From Desulfofundulus australicus DSM 11792 (lineage in GTDB: Bacteria > Bacillota > Desulfotomaculia > Desulfotomaculales > Desulfovirgulaceae): a DNA stretch of 64,000 nt. The stretch is from the NCBI RefSeq assembly GCF_900129285.1, contig NZ_FQUW01000008.1, positions 79,563-143,562 on the forward strand, in the 5' to 3' direction. Shown here piece by piece: positions 8,128 through 18,095 of this stretch (position 1 is its first letter; each line of letters starts with the position of its first letter). The notes below the pieces were generated by a model. That model did not search any database and was not told the DNA's origin. It saw only the letters and a list, made by a program, of their open reading frames with translations. The translations under genes were made by a program, and so were the position numbers.

Positions 8128-10218
8128 CTACCCGGCCCTGCTCATCTCCAGGGCGGCGTCCTCCACACCGGTTTCCTTGACAATGGCCCGGGCGTCCACA
8201 ATCAGGGCCACCTTCCCGTCCCCCAGGATGGTGGCGCCCGACAGGCCGGGCACCTGGCCCAGGTAGCCGCCCAGGGACTTGATCACTATTTCCTGCTCGC
8301 CGATGAGCCGGTCCACCACCACGCCCACCTTCTTATCCCCGGAGCCCAGGACAACCACGGATAGCCGGCCTTCCTCCCTGCTCTTTTCTTGAAAAAGGTG
8401 GGCCAGTCGCACCAGGGGCAGCACCTGCCCGCGCACCACCACCACTTCCGCGTGGCGCACCCGCTGTATCTCCCCGGGCTTGAAGGTGAGGGTTTCCAGC
8501 ACGTTGGTCAGGGGAAAGGCGTAAACATGGTCCCCCAGGGTCACCATCAGCGCCCGGATGATGGCCAGGGTCAGGGGCAGCTTGATGGTGAAGGTGGTCC
8601 CCCTGCCGGGAGTGGTGGTAAATTCCACCGACCCGTTGATCTGCTCGATCTGGTTGCGCACGATGTCCATGCCCACTCCCCGGCCGGAAATGTCGCTCAC
8701 GCTGGAGGCGGTGGAAAAGCCGGGGGCGAATATGAGGTCCAGGACTTCTCTTTCCCCGGCCCGGGCGGCCTGTTCCGGGGTCAGCAGACCCTTCTCCACC
8801 GCCCTCTGCCGGATTTTTTCCGGGTCCATCCCCCTCCCGTCGTCCGAAAGGGTGATTACAATCTGGCTCTCCACATAGGCCGCCTTCAGGAGCAGCCGGC
8901 CGGCGCGGGGTTTGCCCAGGCGGACCCTCTCTTCGGGCGGTTCAATGCCGTGGTCCACGGCGTTGCGCAGGAGGTGGATCAGGGGGTCGCTGATGACTTC
9001 GATCACATTGCGGTCCAGTTCCGTTTCCCGGCCCTCGATGATGAAGTCTATTTCCTTGCCCAGCTTGTGGGCCAGGTCGCGCACCATCCGGGGAAGGCGG
9101 TTGAAAACGTGGGCCACGGGCAGCATGCGCGCCTTCATGATTTCTTCCTGCAGGTCGCCGGTCACCTGGCCCAGATGGTTGGAAATTTCCACAATATTCT
9201 CCACCAGATCGTCGGAGCCGTAGCGGCTCTCGAAGACCTCCACGAAGCGGTCCAGGCGGGTGCGGTCGATGACCAGTTCCCCCACCAGGTTCATCAAATT
9301 GTCCAGCTTCTGCACGTCCACCCGCACGGTCTTGATATTCTCCCGGCCCGGCGAAGCGTTTGCCTCCTTCCTGGCCTGCTGGCCGGCGGCTTCCCGGGCG
9401 GCGGGCTGCTCCCCGGAACGCAGCTTGATGGGGCGGACCTCCACGCTGCTCACCTCGGCAATGGAAAAGACCAGATCGCGCACCTGACCGGCGTCTTCCC
9501 TGGTCAGCAGCACCACGGTGAACCCCTCGCCGTACCGGCCTTCCTGCAGGTCCTCCGCCGGGGGCACGCTTTTAATAATTTCACCGGCCTGCTGCAGGGT
9601 CTCAAAGATCAAAAAGGCCCGCACCCCTTTCATCTGGCAGCCCCGGTCGATGCCGATATCCACCTGGTAGGCCTGGAAACCCCGCACCTCCGCTTCCCGC
9701 ACCACTTCTTCCACGGCTTCCTCCAGCTCCAGCTCGAAGCGGTAAGCGGAACCCCCGGCGGGCAGTTCATCCGCTGCCGGTGCCGGCGGCAGCTCACCGC
9801 CGGCCGGGGCGGCATCGGGCTCCCCCGCCCCGCAGCCGGCCCGGCAGGAACGCAGCTTTTCTATTACCGCCGAAACGTCCACCCCGCCGCCGGCGCCGGT
9901 AATCTCGTCCTTTAATAGCTTGAGAGCGTCCAGGGCCTCGAACAGGACATTCACCAGGTTTTCGGAAACTTCCATCTTGCCCTGGCGCAGAAGGTCAAAA
10001 AGGTTTTCTATCTCGTGGGTCAGGGAAGTAATTTTTTCATAGCCCATGACGGCCGAAGAGCCCTTTATGGTGTGGGCAGCCCGGAAGATTTCCTGAATTA
10101 CTTCGGGACTGCCGCCCTCCCGCTCAAGCAGCAGAACATTGTCGTTGATTGCCTGGATTTTTTCCTCCAGCTCTTCCAGGTAAATGGCAATTTCTTCACC
10201 GGTAAACATCTTGGCCAC
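8128..10218 (-). CDS. cheA: Chemotaxis sensor histidine kinase CheA
   Basis: The kinase that reads receptor state and phosphorylates CheY and CheB. P1 (Hpt) has the phosphorylated His at position 49 in FRAAHTIKGSSAVMGYEKI. A Pro/Ala-rich linker leads to a regulatory-domain-binding (P2-like) region at about 160-265. The dimerisation helices are near 295-360. The ATP-binding domain shows NLLRNAVDHGIEPPEER, ITLSDDGRGMD and the G2 box SGRGVGMDIV. A CheW-like P5 occupies the last ~150 residues. The GTG start follows GGGGAAGGAC. cheW lies immediately upstream and cheB downstream. Confidence 0.97.
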   Translation of the reverse strand: MAKMFTGEEIAIYLEELEEKIQAINDNVLLLEREGGSPEVIQEIFRAAHTIKGSSAVMGYEKITSLTHEIENLFDLLRQGKMEVSENLVNVLFEALDALKLLKDEITGAGGGVDVSAVIEKLRSCRAGCGAGEPDAAPAGGELPPAPAADELPAGGSAYRFELELEEAVEEVVREAEVRGFQAYQVDIGIDRGCQMKGVRAFLIFETLQQAGEIIKSVPPAEDLQEGRYGEGFTVVLLTREDAGQVRDLVFSIAEVSSVEVRPIKLRSGEQPAAREAAGQQARKEANASPGRENIKTVRVDVQKLDNLMNLVGELVIDRTRLDRFVEVFESRYGSDDLVENIVEISNHLGQVTGDLQEEIMKARMLPVAHVFNRLPRMVRDLAHKLGKEIDFIIEGRETELDRNVIEVISDPLIHLLRNAVDHGIEPPEERVRLGKPRAGRLLLKAAYVESQIVITLSDDGRGMDPEKIRQRAVEKGLLTPEQAARAGEREVLDLIFAPGFSTASSVSDISGRGVGMDIVRNQIEQINGSVEFTTTPGRGTTFTIKLPLTLAIIRALMVTLGDHVYAFPLTNVLETLTFKPGEIQRVRHAEVVVVRGQVLPLVRLAHLFQEKSREEGRLSVVVLGSGDKKVGVVVDRLIGEQEIVIKSLGGYLGQVPGLSGATILGDGKVALIVDARAIVKETGVEDAALEMSRAG

Positions 10219-10281
10219 CGTCCTTCCCCAAGCTCATTGCGCGAGCGGTCAGATCGTCTATAATTCGGGAGAAGCAGCTTT

Positions 10282-10755
10282 TCAGGCTTCCCGGGAAAGC
10301 TCCCGCAGGGCTTCCTTTTCCTCCCGGTGGAAGATACGGGTCACATCCAGGAGAATTACCAGCCGCTCCCCAACCAGGGCAATGCCCCGCAGGAAGGCGG
10401 CGGAAACCCCGGCCACCATGGCCGGGGGCGGCTGGATGTCGTCCGGAGAGAGGCGCAGCACCTCCGACACCCCGTCCACCACCATCCCGGCTGTGGCCCC
10501 GCCCACCTCGACGATGATAATGCGCGTATTCTCAGATCTGCCGGTGGTTCCCAGGCCCAGGCGGCGGGCCAGGTCTATTACCGGTATGACCCGCCCCCGC
10601 AGGTTGATCACCCCTTCCACAAATGCCGGGGCACCGGGAATAGCCGTAACACCGGCAGCCCTGATTATTTCCAGGACGTGGTTTATATCAACGCCGTAAA
10701 CCTGCTCCTTTAAACGGAACACCACCAGCTGCAGCTCGCCCCGCCCTTTATCCAT
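10282..10755 (-). CDS. cheW: Chemotaxis coupling protein CheW
   Basis: A 157-residue scaffold linking receptors to CheA. The single CheW fold is recognisable from LVVFRLKEQVYGVDINHVLEI at the start, through GVINLRGRVIPVIDLARRLGL, to the closing GERLVILLDVTRIF. GGGGAGGATGGC precedes the ATG. It lies between motA and cheA in one leftward cluster. Confidence 0.96.
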   Translation of the reverse strand: MDKGRGELQLVVFRLKEQVYGVDINHVLEIIRAAGVTAIPGAPAFVEGVINLRGRVIPVIDLARRLGLGTTGRSENTRIIIVEVGGATAGMVVDGVSEVLRLSPDDIQPPPAMVAGVSAAFLRGIALVGERLVILLDVTRIFHREEKEALRELSREA

Positions 10756-10812
10756 GCCATCCTCCCCTTTGTCCAGCAGGTCCGGGTGTCTTCTGGGTCC
10801 CGGCCACTCCTT

Positions 10813-11595
10813 TTACTCTTCTTCTGAACGGCTCCTTTCCTCTTCCCGCCTGGCTTCGGGCTTGAGGAAAGCGGTCAACCGCTCCCGGATCAAGATGGGG
10901 TTGTAACCGGCCTGCAGGGAAACAATACCCTCCAGCATCAACTGCCGGTGCAGCATCTCCTTCTTGCTCAGGTTCTGCAGCTTGGCCGCCAGGGGCAGCC
11001 AGAATATATTGGCACTGGCCACGCCGTAAAGGGTGGCGATGAAGGCCACTCCAATGGCCGGCCCCAGGGACTCCGGGGATTCAATGGAGCTGAGCACGTG
11101 GACCAGACCCATCACCGTCCCGATAATCCCCATGGTGGGGGCATAGCCTCCAGCTGCCTCAAAGATGCCCGCCCCCATACTGTGGCGCTCCTGGGCGGCG
11201 TACAGCTCGGCCTCCAGGATGCTGCGCACCAGCTCCGGGTCGGTGCCGTCCACCACCAGCTGGATGCCCTTGCGCAGGAAGGGGTCGTCAATATCACCCA
11301 GGCGGTTTTCCAGGTGCAGCAGCCCCTCCCTCCTGGCCTCGTCGGCCAGGCTGACAATCAGCTCAATGGTTTCAATGGGCTCGGGAATGTTGCTGAAAAA
11401 GCTCACCCGCAGGAGCTGCGGAACCTGCTTCAGATCGTTGAAGGTAAAACTGAAAATGGTGGCACCTATGGTGCCGCCGAAGACAATCACCGCAGCTGTG
11501 GGCTGCAGGAGGGCGGTGGCGTGTCCCCCCTCCATCAAAAATCCGCCCACCAGGGCTACAAAGGCAATTACAAATCCAAGTACGGCTAAATCCAT
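10813..11595 (-). CDS. motA: Flagellar motor stator protein MotA
   Basis: The 260-residue inner-membrane stator subunit with four membrane segments (about 2-22, 30-50, 150-170, 180-200) and a large cytoplasmic loop that pushes on the rotor. Family landmarks include VIVFGGTIGATIFSF, GGYAPTMGIIGTVMGLVHVL and VAFIATLYGVASANIFWLP. The C-terminus is charged. AAGGGATGAAGG precedes the ATG. It lies downstream of motB, the reverse of the usual motA-motB order. Confidence 0.96.
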   Translation of the reverse strand: MDLAVLGFVIAFVALVGGFLMEGGHATALLQPTAAVIVFGGTIGATIFSFTFNDLKQVPQLLRVSFFSNIPEPIETIELIVSLADEARREGLLHLENRLGDIDDPFLRKGIQLVVDGTDPELVRSILEAELYAAQERHSMGAGIFEAAGGYAPTMGIIGTVMGLVHVLSSIESPESLGPAIGVAFIATLYGVASANIFWLPLAAKLQNLSKKEMLHRQLMLEGIVSLQAGYNPILIRERLTAFLKPEARREEERSRSEEE

Positions 11596-11631
11596 CCTTC
11601 ATCCCTTTCCCCAGATTCAATTCCCCGTTGC

Positions 11632-12384
11632 CTACGGCAGGGAAGCCGGCTCAGCCCCCTTGTACTTGCTGCGCAGGATGACTATATCAACCCGGCGGTT
11701 CAACTGCCGGTGGGCTTCCGAATCGTTGGGAAACCGGGGACGGTACTCGCCATATCCCACGGCGGAAAGGCGCCCGGGTGGGAAACCGGCCGTGCGGATC
11801 AGTTCCCTCACCACCGCCGTGGCCCTGGCCGCAGACAGTTCCCAGTTGGAAGGGTAGAGCTCCGTGTGAATGGGCAGATTGTCGGTGTGTCCTTCAATGC
11901 GTATGTAGTTGGGGGTTTTCAGCAGCACCGGGGCTACCGCGGCAATGATCTCCCTGGCCCGGGGGGTGAGTTCCGCCGAACCCAGCTTAAAAAGGACCTC
12001 TTCCTGGAAGCTGAGGACTATGCCCCGCTCTTCAATGGTAGCCGAAACCCTGGCTCCCAGGCCCTGGGCCTGTACTTCCCGCATCAGCTCCCTGCGGATA
12101 TTCTCCATCTCCGCCCGGTCGGCCATATCCTCCTGCAGATCCGCTTCCGTTTCCGTACCGCTGATCCCGGGGACTACCGAAGGCCCCAGGTTATCCAGAA
12201 CAACCCCGCCGCCCCCCATGGCCTCACTTAAAGATTCGGCCAGCATGCGGAACTTCTTGATATCAATCTGGCTTAAGGAATACATGACAATAAAAAAAAT
12301 CAGCAGCAGGGTAATCATGTCGGCATAGGTGATCAGCCACCTTTCCATGCTGCCGTAACTGGTTTTGCGGCTGCTTCTTTTCAC
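11632..12384 (-). CDS. motB: Flagellar motor stator protein MotB
   Basis: The 250-residue stator subunit that carries the ion path and anchors to peptidoglycan. A single membrane segment at 17-38 holds the essential Asp22 in WLITYADMITLLL. The C-terminal OmpA-like domain shows IRIEGHTDNLPIH and NRRVDIVIL. The GTG start lies behind AAAAAGGGGG. As the first gene of the leftward motB-motA-cheW-cheA-cheB cluster, it is divergent from a chemoreceptor gene. Whether the stator uses H+ or Na+ cannot be decided here. Confidence 0.96.
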   Translation of the reverse strand: MKRSSRKTSYGSMERWLITYADMITLLLIFFIVMYSLSQIDIKKFRMLAESLSEAMGGGGVVLDNLGPSVVPGISGTETEADLQEDMADRAEMENIRRELMREVQAQGLGARVSATIEERGIVLSFQEEVLFKLGSAELTPRAREIIAAVAPVLLKTPNYIRIEGHTDNLPIHTELYPSNWELSAARATAVVRELIRTAGFPPGRLSAVGYGEYRPRFPNDSEAHRQLNRRVDIVILRSKYKGAEPASLP

Positions 12385-12501
12385 GCCATAACCCCCTTTT
12401 TACACATTTCACCTGCCGCCTCAAATACACTTCCAGTATTCTCCTCAAAAAGGAAACTTCCTCCCGCAAAAGTTTTTTTGACGACAATTTTCTTACTGTC
12501 T

Positions 12502-12528
12502 CAAGAGCCAGACAAAATGTCCGAAAAT
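12502..12528 (+). promoter_or_regulatory. Sigma-28 type promoter of the receptor gene
   Basis: TCAAGAGC, 11 bases, TCCGAAAA. The spacing is exact and both boxes resemble the flagellar consensus. It lies about 35 bp upstream of the receptor start, in the divergent gap with motB. Confidence 0.6.
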
Positions 12529-12563
12529 TTTATATAAGAAAACTGCGCACGGAGGGATAGAAT

Positions 12564-13766
12564 GTGGGTAAATTGCGCCGCCAGCTCGTTCTATTGACTT
12601 CCGCCCTGGCCCTGCTGGCCGTGGCGGCAACGCTCCTGGCAGGCTGGTTGGCCCGGGGCAGCGTGCCCGCCACTCTGGCCGGGGCAGCAGCAGGGATTCT
12701 CCTGGCCGGAGTTCTGGCAGCCTTCGCCTTCGCTTCCCTGCAGGCCACCGTGAACATGGTTATCGTCAACACAGACAAGGCCATTGCCGGTGACCTTACC
12801 GGAAAGATTGAGGACCGCCATTTCGGCTGGGGAGAAATAAACAGGCTGGTAACAAATATCCGCAAGGTTTTAAAAGGCGTGCACAAGTGGTTTGGCCTGG
12901 TGCGGGAGTATTCGGATCAGCTGACCGCCGCCACCGCCCAGATCACTTCCGGCACGGAGCAAATCAGCACCGGCAGCCAGGAACAGGCCGGGCAGGTACA
13001 GAAACTTCTGCAGGAAATTGAGAACCTGGCCCAATCGGCCCGGCAGTCGGCGGAAAAAGCCCGGCAAACGGCAGATGTGGCCCGGGAGACAGACCTGACC
13101 GCCCGGCAGGGTGGTCAAGCGGTGGACAGGGTTATCGAAAGCATGAATCTGATCCATGAAAAGATCAAAACCCTGGATGAAAGTTCCGCCCGCATCGGCC
13201 AGTTCGTTCAGGTAATTGAAGATATCGCCGCCCAGACCAACCTCCTGGCCTTAAACGCAGCCATTGAAGCAGCCCGGGCAGGAGAGCACGGCCGGGGGTT
13301 CGCAGTGGTAGCCCAGGAGGTGCGCGAACTGGCGGAAAACTCCGCCCGCGCCACCCGGGAAATCACCCAGTTGGTGGCCGGCATCCAGGGAGCCGCGGGG
13401 GAAAGCGTGGCGGCGGTAGAGCGGGGCCTGCAGGTTACCGGGGAAGTTCAGGAAGCTTTCCGGAACATCGTATCCCAGATCGAACGCACCGTGGAGAGCA
13501 TCGAGGAGCTGGCTTCCGCCTCCCAGGAACAGGCGGCCAGCACGGAGCAGATGGTGGGGGGAGTGGAAGCCATTGCGGCTGTCGCCGAACAGGCGGCTGC
13601 CAGCTGCCAGGAGACGGCCGCCATTACCGGCGAGCTGTCCGGCCTGGCCGACAGGCTGAAATCCGTGGCCGACATCTGGAAATTCAACCAGGACGGAGGG
13701 GAAGACAGGCGCAAGGGCGGGCCTCACGTTGATGCGCAGGAGCATAAAAACGGTGCGGCAGCATAG
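12564..13766 (+). CDS. Methyl-accepting chemotaxis protein, membrane-bound, no external sensor
   Basis: A 400-residue receptor. Two hydrophobic segments at 7-28 and 33-58 are separated by only a few residues, so no extracytoplasmic ligand domain exists. A HAMP-like stretch follows ([11 protein letters not shown]). The signalling domain is clear, with the hairpin tip [21 protein letters not shown] and [20 protein letters not shown]. It probably senses a membrane or cytoplasmic signal. The GTG start is seven bases after GGAGGG and a sigma-28 promoter precedes it. Confidence 0.9.
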   Translation: MGKLRRQLVLLTSALALLAVAATLLAGWLARGSVPATLAGAAAGILLAGVLAAFAFASLQATVNMVIVNTDKAIAGDLTGKIEDRHFGWGEINRLVTNIRKVLKGVHKWFGLVREYSDQLTAATAQITSGTEQISTGSQEQAGQVQKLLQEIENLAQSARQSAEKARQTADVARETDLTARQGGQAVDRVIESMNLIHEKIKTLDESSARIGQFVQVIEDIAAQTNLLALNAAIEAARAGEHGRGFAVVAQEVRELAENSARATREITQLVAGIQGAAGESVAAVERGLQVTGEVQEAFRNIVSQIERTVESIEELASASQEQAASTEQMVGGVEAIAAVAEQAAASCQETAAITGELSGLADRLKSVADIWKFNQDGGEDRRKGGPHVDAQEHKNGAAA

Positions 13767-13829
13767 GCCGGAATGCCGGGGGCCGGCGGGATCTCCCACA
13801 CCGGAACGAGCACCAATGCGGCCCCGGGT

Positions 13830-14486
13830 TTACCCTTTTAAGTCCCGGCCTTTCGATCCGGCCTTTTCCGGGGAGAGTGCAATTGTTAACGCCCGGAGAT
13901 CAGGCTGCCGGAGGGAACACTCGACCCCGCCGCGGGCTGCCTGACGGCAGAACACCTCCACCACGTGCGGGTCAAACTGGGTGCCCGCACAGCGGTACAG
14001 CTCCTGCAGGGCCTCGAAGCCGGATTTTGCCGGCCTGTATACCCGGTGCGAGGTCATGGCGTCGTAGCTGTCCGCCACCGCCAGGATACGTGCTCCCAGG
14101 GGGATTTCTTCCCCTTTCAGCCCCGCGGGGTAGCCCCGGCCGTCGTAACGCTCATGGTGGTAGAGTACCAGGCGGCTGACGGTTCCCATTTCTGGAATGG
14201 GGGAGAGAACGTTAAAGCTGTACACCGGGTGGTTCTTCATCTCCTCCCACTCTTCACCCGTGAGCCTGCCCGGTTTGAAGAGAATACCGCCCGGCACCCC
14301 CATTTTGCCAATATCGTGGAGCAGGCCGGCAGTATAAATTATTTTTTGTTCTTCCTCCCCCATCCCCAGCCAGTCCGCCAGCAGTGCGGCCAGGGAAGCC
14401 ACCCGCCCCGAGTGAAGCCAGACAACTTTCAACCGGGCCTCCAGCATCCTGTACAGTGCTCCAACCACATGCGCCATGGAACCCAC
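13830..14486 (-). CDS. HD-GYP domain c-di-GMP phosphodiesterase
   Basis: About 218 residues, consisting almost only of an HD-GYP domain. The metal ligands are seen in WLHSGRVASL, the HD pair in AGLLHDIGKMGVP, and the GYP box in HHERYDGRGYPAGLKGEEIP, followed by ILAVADSYDAMTS. Such enzymes hydrolyse c-di-GMP to pGpG or GMP. The GTG at 14486 is chosen because GGGG lies seven bases before it; an ATG at 14477 is possible. The frame runs open further upstream, but that part is the riboswitch and terminator. The upstream c-di-GMP-I riboswitch suggests the enzyme responds to its own substrate. Confidence 0.9.
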   Translation of the reverse strand: MGSMAHVVGALYRMLEARLKVVWLHSGRVASLAALLADWLGMGEEEQKIIYTAGLLHDIGKMGVPGGILFKPGRLTGEEWEEMKNHPVYSFNVLSPIPEMGTVSRLVLYHHERYDGRGYPAGLKGEEIPLGARILAVADSYDAMTSHRVYRPAKSGFEALQELYRCAGTQFDPHVVEVFCRQAARGGVECSLRQPDLRALTIALSPEKAGSKGRDLKG

Positions 14487-14526
14487 AGAATCACCCCAAA
14501 AAATTTTTTCAACTGACTGCTCAGGC

Positions 14527-14564
14527 AAAACAAAAGCTACAGGAGAAAAGCACTTCCCTGTAGC
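14527..14564 (-). terminator. Terminator in the riboswitch expression platform
   Basis: On the minus strand GCTACAGG (14557-14564) pairs with CCTGTAGC (14536-14543) and runs into TTTTGTTTT. An overlapping alternative pairing of GGAGAAAAG with CTTTTCTCC is available, the usual terminator/antiterminator switch. Confidence 0.75.
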
Positions 14565-14575
14565 CACTTTTCTCC

Positions 14576-14677
14576 CCTGCAGCCCAGCCGTCATAGTTCT
14601 CCGCATATAGCGTTCTGCGGGAAACCTTAGACCTGTGGCTTTGCGTCCCCGGCTTTCGCGCGGGTTTGCCCTCCGGG
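14576..14677 (-). promoter_or_regulatory. c-di-GMP-I (GEMM) riboswitch ahead of the HD-GYP gene
   Basis: The minus strand shows the conserved pieces in order: GAGGGCAAACC, a GCGAAAGC tetraloop, GGGGACGCAAAGCC, GGTCTAAGG, and ACTATGACGGCTGGGCTGC. These match the GEMM class I aptamer. A terminator follows at once. It begins directly after the upstream receptor gene, so it may control read-through from that gene as well as any promoter of its own. Confidence 0.88.
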
Positions 14678-14726
14678 AGCCGTTTGATGCCCCTCCGGTT
14701 TTGCATCTTTGCGGTTGAGACCTTTT

Positions 14727-16703
14727 TTAGATCTTAAACTCGTTGGCCGCTGACTGCAGCCTGGCCGCAATCTCCGCCAGCTCCTGGGTGGCCCCGGCCA
14801 CCTGCTGGATGGTGGAGGTTACCTGCTCGTAGCTGGCAGATAGCTGCTCCACCCCCTCACCGGTCTGCCTGGTGCCTTCGATGATTTCTTCCACCAGCTC
14901 GATGTTTTTCCCAACGGCATCAATAATACCATCAAGAGCCTCGCCTGCCCGGGAGGCCAGGGCCACGCCTTCCTGTACTTCGGCAGAGCCGCGCTCCATG
15001 GCTGCTACGGCCGCTTCCACCCCCGCCTGGATCTGGCTGACCAGCCGGCCTATCTCCCCGGCGGCTCCGGCCGATTGTTCGGCCAGCTTCCTTACCTCTT
15101 CCGCCACTACAGCAAAACCGCGTCCCTGCTCGCCGGCCCGGGCCGCTTCGATGGCTGCGTTCAGGGCCAGCAGGTTGGTCTGGTCGGCTATGCCGGTGAT
15201 GATGCCGGTAATGTTACCGATGCGCGCCGAGAGTTCGCCCAGGCTCCGGATGGACTCGCCCATGCGCCCGGCAGAAGCAGCAATGGAGTGGATCTTACCG
15301 ATTGTCTCTTTCACCGTCTTTCCGCCGCTTTCGGCCACGGCAACCACCTTCTTCGACTCACTGGAGGTGCGGCTGGCGTTTTCCAGACTCTTTTCCGCCG
15401 TTGCGGCCACCTCGCCGGTGGTACTGGCCAGTTCTTCCACGGTTGCGCTGACCTGCTGGGTGGAAGCAGCCAGTTCCTGGCTGTGGGCAGCCAGGGTTTG
15501 AGCCTCCCTGACCAGGCCTGAAAGCAGTTTCCTCACACTGTCCTGCAGCCGGTTCACGGCCAGGGCCAGCTTTCCTATCTCGTCCTTCATACGCAGGATT
15601 TTTTCCGGCACCGGCCGGGTAAAGTCACCGCTGGCTATGAGCCCCAGATGGTCCACCATTTGCACCAGGGGTGAGGTAATTCTGCCGGCCATCATTAAGG
15701 TCAGCCCCAGGGCAACAAGAATTATCAGCAGCGATAAGAGCAGCATAGTTTGCTTTAATACCGACACCCTCTCCAGGACCTCGGCAGTGGGAACATTGAT
15801 GCCCACAGACCAGCCGGTAGATTTAATGGGGGCAAATCCCACAAACCTTTCCTGCCCCTGGAAGACGTACCGCCCCACGCCTTCCTCCCCTTTCGCCATC
15901 CGGGAAACCACCGCTGCCAGCTCCTTCAGGGAGGAGTCGGTTCTGGCCTGCTCGATGAAATTCTCCTGGGCTGCCACCCGGGTAAATTCCTTATGGGCTA
16001 TGACCTTGCCTGTGTTGTCCACGGCAAAACCGTAACCCGTGCGCCCGTAATTGATGGAAGAAACCAAAGTGCTCATCTTGCTGCCATCCATAACCCCGAT
16101 AACCGCGCCGTTTACCTCTCCAGTGGCATAATGGCGAACCGGAGCGGAAAAAACAAAGACCACAGCATTATCCAGCCTGCTCACCAGCGTGCTGGAAACG
16201 GCGGTCTTTCCTTCCAGGGCCGCTTTGAAATAATCCCGGTCGGCAACCCTGGCCTTACTGCCATCGCTGAAGAAAGCATTTCCTTCCCTGTCGGCAATGC
16301 CCAGCTGTTTGAAGCCCAGGCTTTCCGCCCTTTTCCACTCCTCGCGCAGGGCCTGCAGTTTTTCCTCCAGAGTGGCCTCCCGGTCACCCCACCTGCCGCG
16401 GATGACGTTCCTGCTGGCTATGCTTTCAACCGCATATTTTCGCGCCTGGATACGGTTGTCCAGTGTTTCGGCAGCCTGCCTGGCCGTCTTAAGCAGGGCC
16501 TCCTGGCTCTGTTCCTGCAGGGCCTGTTCGGCGTAATGATCGCTCACCAGCCCCAGCACCAGGCACCCCATGAGCACTATAAAGCCGAAGAAAACGGCCA
16601 TCCTGATCCGCAGGCTTCCCGCAAGCTGTCCCGTAAGTCTTCCCTTCATCCCTGTCTGCAGCCGCCCCTGCACCGTGACGGCAAGCAGGAACAGCGCCGC
16701 CAA
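14727..16703 (-). CDS. Methyl-accepting chemotaxis protein with Cache sensor
   Basis: A transmembrane receptor of about 650 residues. Membrane helices lie near 33-55 and 318-340. Between them is an extracytoplasmic dCache-type sensor ([34 protein letters not shown]-like segment, [15 protein letters not shown]). HAMP follows the second helix ([14 protein letters not shown]), then the signalling domain with [21 protein letters not shown]. The ligand cannot be read from the sequence; many dCache receptors bind amino or organic acids. The TTG at 16703 is very close to its AAGGAGGA, so the real start could be a later GTG or ATG. Confidence 0.93.
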   Translation of the reverse strand: MAALFLLAVTVQGRLQTGMKGRLTGQLAGSLRIRMAVFFGFIVLMGCLVLGLVSDHYAEQALQEQSQEALLKTARQAAETLDNRIQARKYAVESIASRNVIRGRWGDREATLEEKLQALREEWKRAESLGFKQLGIADREGNAFFSDGSKARVADRDYFKAALEGKTAVSSTLVSRLDNAVVFVFSAPVRHYATGEVNGAVIGVMDGSKMSTLVSSINYGRTGYGFAVDNTGKVIAHKEFTRVAAQENFIEQARTDSSLKELAAVVSRMAKGEEGVGRYVFQGQERFVGFAPIKSTGWSVGINVPTAEVLERVSVLKQTMLLLSLLIILVALGLTLMMAGRITSPLVQMVDHLGLIASGDFTRPVPEKILRMKDEIGKLALAVNRLQDSVRKLLSGLVREAQTLAAHSQELAASTQQVSATVEELASTTGEVAATAEKSLENASRTSSESKKVVAVAESGGKTVKETIGKIHSIAASAGRMGESIRSLGELSARIGNITGIITGIADQTNLLALNAAIEAARAGEQGRGFAVVAEEVRKLAEQSAGAAGEIGRLVSQIQAGVEAAVAAMERGSAEVQEGVALASRAGEALDGIIDAVGKNIELVEEIIEGTRQTGEGVEQLSASYEQVTSTIQQVAGATQELAEIAARLQSAANEFKI

Positions 16704-16809
16704 TCCTCCTTCCTTACAATTTTGCTTCTTCAGGCAGTAACCGGAACCGGCAGATCCCGTTTAAGGGTATAGAAACAACCGTTCCCCGGTCTTAAACTTC
16801 TATATTTTT

Positions 16810-16836
16810 ATTTCGGCATAATTCAGGGTTACTTGA
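16810..16836 (-). promoter_or_regulatory. Sigma-28 type promoter of the Cache receptor
   Basis: The minus strand reads TCAAGTAA, 11 bases, GCCGAAAT. It lies about 105 bp upstream of the receptor start, in a gap with no gene. Confidence 0.6.
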
Positions 16837-16870
16837 GCCCGCTGCCAGAGCTTATAGCCTTTTTTTAAAC

Positions 16871-16903
16871 CATAAAAATAGCCGGCAGTTGTGACGGCCG
16901 GCT
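16871..16903 (-). terminator. Terminator after the soluble receptor gene
   Basis: AGCCGGC and GCCGGCT (16897-16903 with 16880-16886) form a 7-bp stem with a 10-base loop, followed on the minus strand by ATTTTTAT. Confidence 0.8.
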
Positions 16904-16941
16904 TTAAATAAAACGCTAAAATAATTTTAGTTGTTGGTGCC

Positions 16942-17895
16942 CTAAACCACCAGCTCATCGGCCAGCTTCTTTAGCCGCGCGGATACCGCCGTCAGCTCAT
17001 TCACCGAAGCGTTGATTTCCTGCGACGAAGCGGCCTGCTCCTGCACCGCGGCAGATAACTGGGTAATTGAATCCGTCAGCTCCAGAACGGACTGCTGCAC
17101 CTCCTGCAGGGTCTCCAGGATTTCCCTGGCCGAGCGCTGGGTATCCTGGGATAACTTGCGTATTTCCCCGGCCACCACGTTGAAACCCCGCCCGGCATCG
17201 CCCACCCGGGCCGCTTCGATGGCCGCGTTCAACCCCAGCAGGTGGGTTTGCTCGGCAATTTCCTCGATGAGGTTGACAATGCCGTCGGTTTTCTTGATTT
17301 CATCCCTGATCTTCTGCGCGCTGCTGTTCAGGTTTTCCGTTGTTGCCGCCACTTCTTCCGAGGTGGCGGAAAGGTTGGAGGTAGCCATGGCTATCTGGTT
17401 GATCTGGCCATCCATTTCCTGCGACATTGCAATCAGATTTTCCTGGCGGGTGATGGGGGTGGTCATGCCAATGGTGCCGATTACTTTACCTGTACCGGGA
17501 TCGGTAATGGGGTAGGAAACGCCGATGTAAGGTATGCCGTAGACCTCCTTCCCCGTCCGCCTGGCCTGCCTGCGGCCGGTGCGCAGGGTCAGGGCGGTTA
17601 CGCTGCCTTCATTGATGGTGTCACCCGCCTTTAAAGAAAGGCCCACCTGACCGGGGTCGCAGTAAATATACCGCTCCAGGTCCGATACATAAATTCCCAT
17701 CTCTTCCCCCAGCATCCCCTTAATAAAGGGGGCCAGCTTCAGGGCGCATTTTAAAAGGTCGGGCTCCGCCTGCTCCGCCCGGCGTTCACCCCCGTTATCG
17801 CCGGCAGCTGCAGCGGGTTCCACCGGCTCGACCGCTGGAGGTGGAGATATTTCTTCCGGTTGAGCTTTCTTGTTTTTAAATGAAAGCAGGTTCAC
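16942..17895 (-). CDS. Soluble chemoreceptor with short N-terminal sensor
   Basis: A 317-residue protein with no membrane segment. After a Pro/Glu-rich leader, residues 45-155 form a small sensor-like domain ([18 protein letters not shown], then [16 protein letters not shown]) resembling those found in Firmicute cytoplasmic receptors. Residues 160-317 are the signalling domain, with [21 protein letters not shown] at the tip. The GTG start follows AAAGGGGAG. A c-di-GMP-I riboswitch and terminator lie upstream, so the receptor's amount is probably tied to c-di-GMP. Confidence 0.9.
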   Translation of the reverse strand: MNLLSFKNKKAQPEEISPPPAVEPVEPAAAAGDNGGERRAEQAEPDLLKCALKLAPFIKGMLGEEMGIYVSDLERYIYCDPGQVGLSLKAGDTINEGSVTALTLRTGRRQARRTGKEVYGIPYIGVSYPITDPGTGKVIGTIGMTTPITRQENLIAMSQEMDGQINQIAMATSNLSATSEEVAATTENLNSSAQKIRDEIKKTDGIVNLIEEIAEQTHLLGLNAAIEAARVGDAGRGFNVVAGEIRKLSQDTQRSAREILETLQEVQQSVLELTDSITQLSAAVQEQAASSQEINASVNELTAVSARLKKLADELVV

Positions 17896-18044
17896 TAAAG
17901 AACACTCCCCTTTCTTTTATCCGCAATCACATCTGACGCTGATGAGATATATCACCAACCTGAAGGAAAACAAGAACATGGGGCAGAACAGGAAGAAACA
18001 AACTGGAGGTAGAAAATAAAGCCCCCCTTCCAGGAACGCAAACA

Positions 18045-18083
18045 AAGAAAAAACTACAGGGAGAAAAGCATCCTGCCCCGTAG
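18045..18083 (-). terminator. Terminator in the second riboswitch platform
   Basis: On the minus strand CTACGGGG (18076-18083) pairs with CCCTGTAG (18054-18061), with one G-U, and runs into TTTTTTC. The competing pairing GGGAGAAAAG / CTTTTCTCCC is also available. Confidence 0.75.
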
Positions 18084-18095
18084 TTACTTTTCTCC

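Noticed and set aside
8389..9915. 508-codon open frame opposite cheA
   Set aside because: It lies wholly antisense to a clear CheA, has no SD and its composition (His/Gly/Gln-rich) is that of a high-GC shadow frame.
14487..14606. Longer N-terminus of the HD-GYP protein
   Set aside because: The open frame runs back through the riboswitch terminator and aptamer; conserved RNA pieces and the SD near 14493 argue for the later start.
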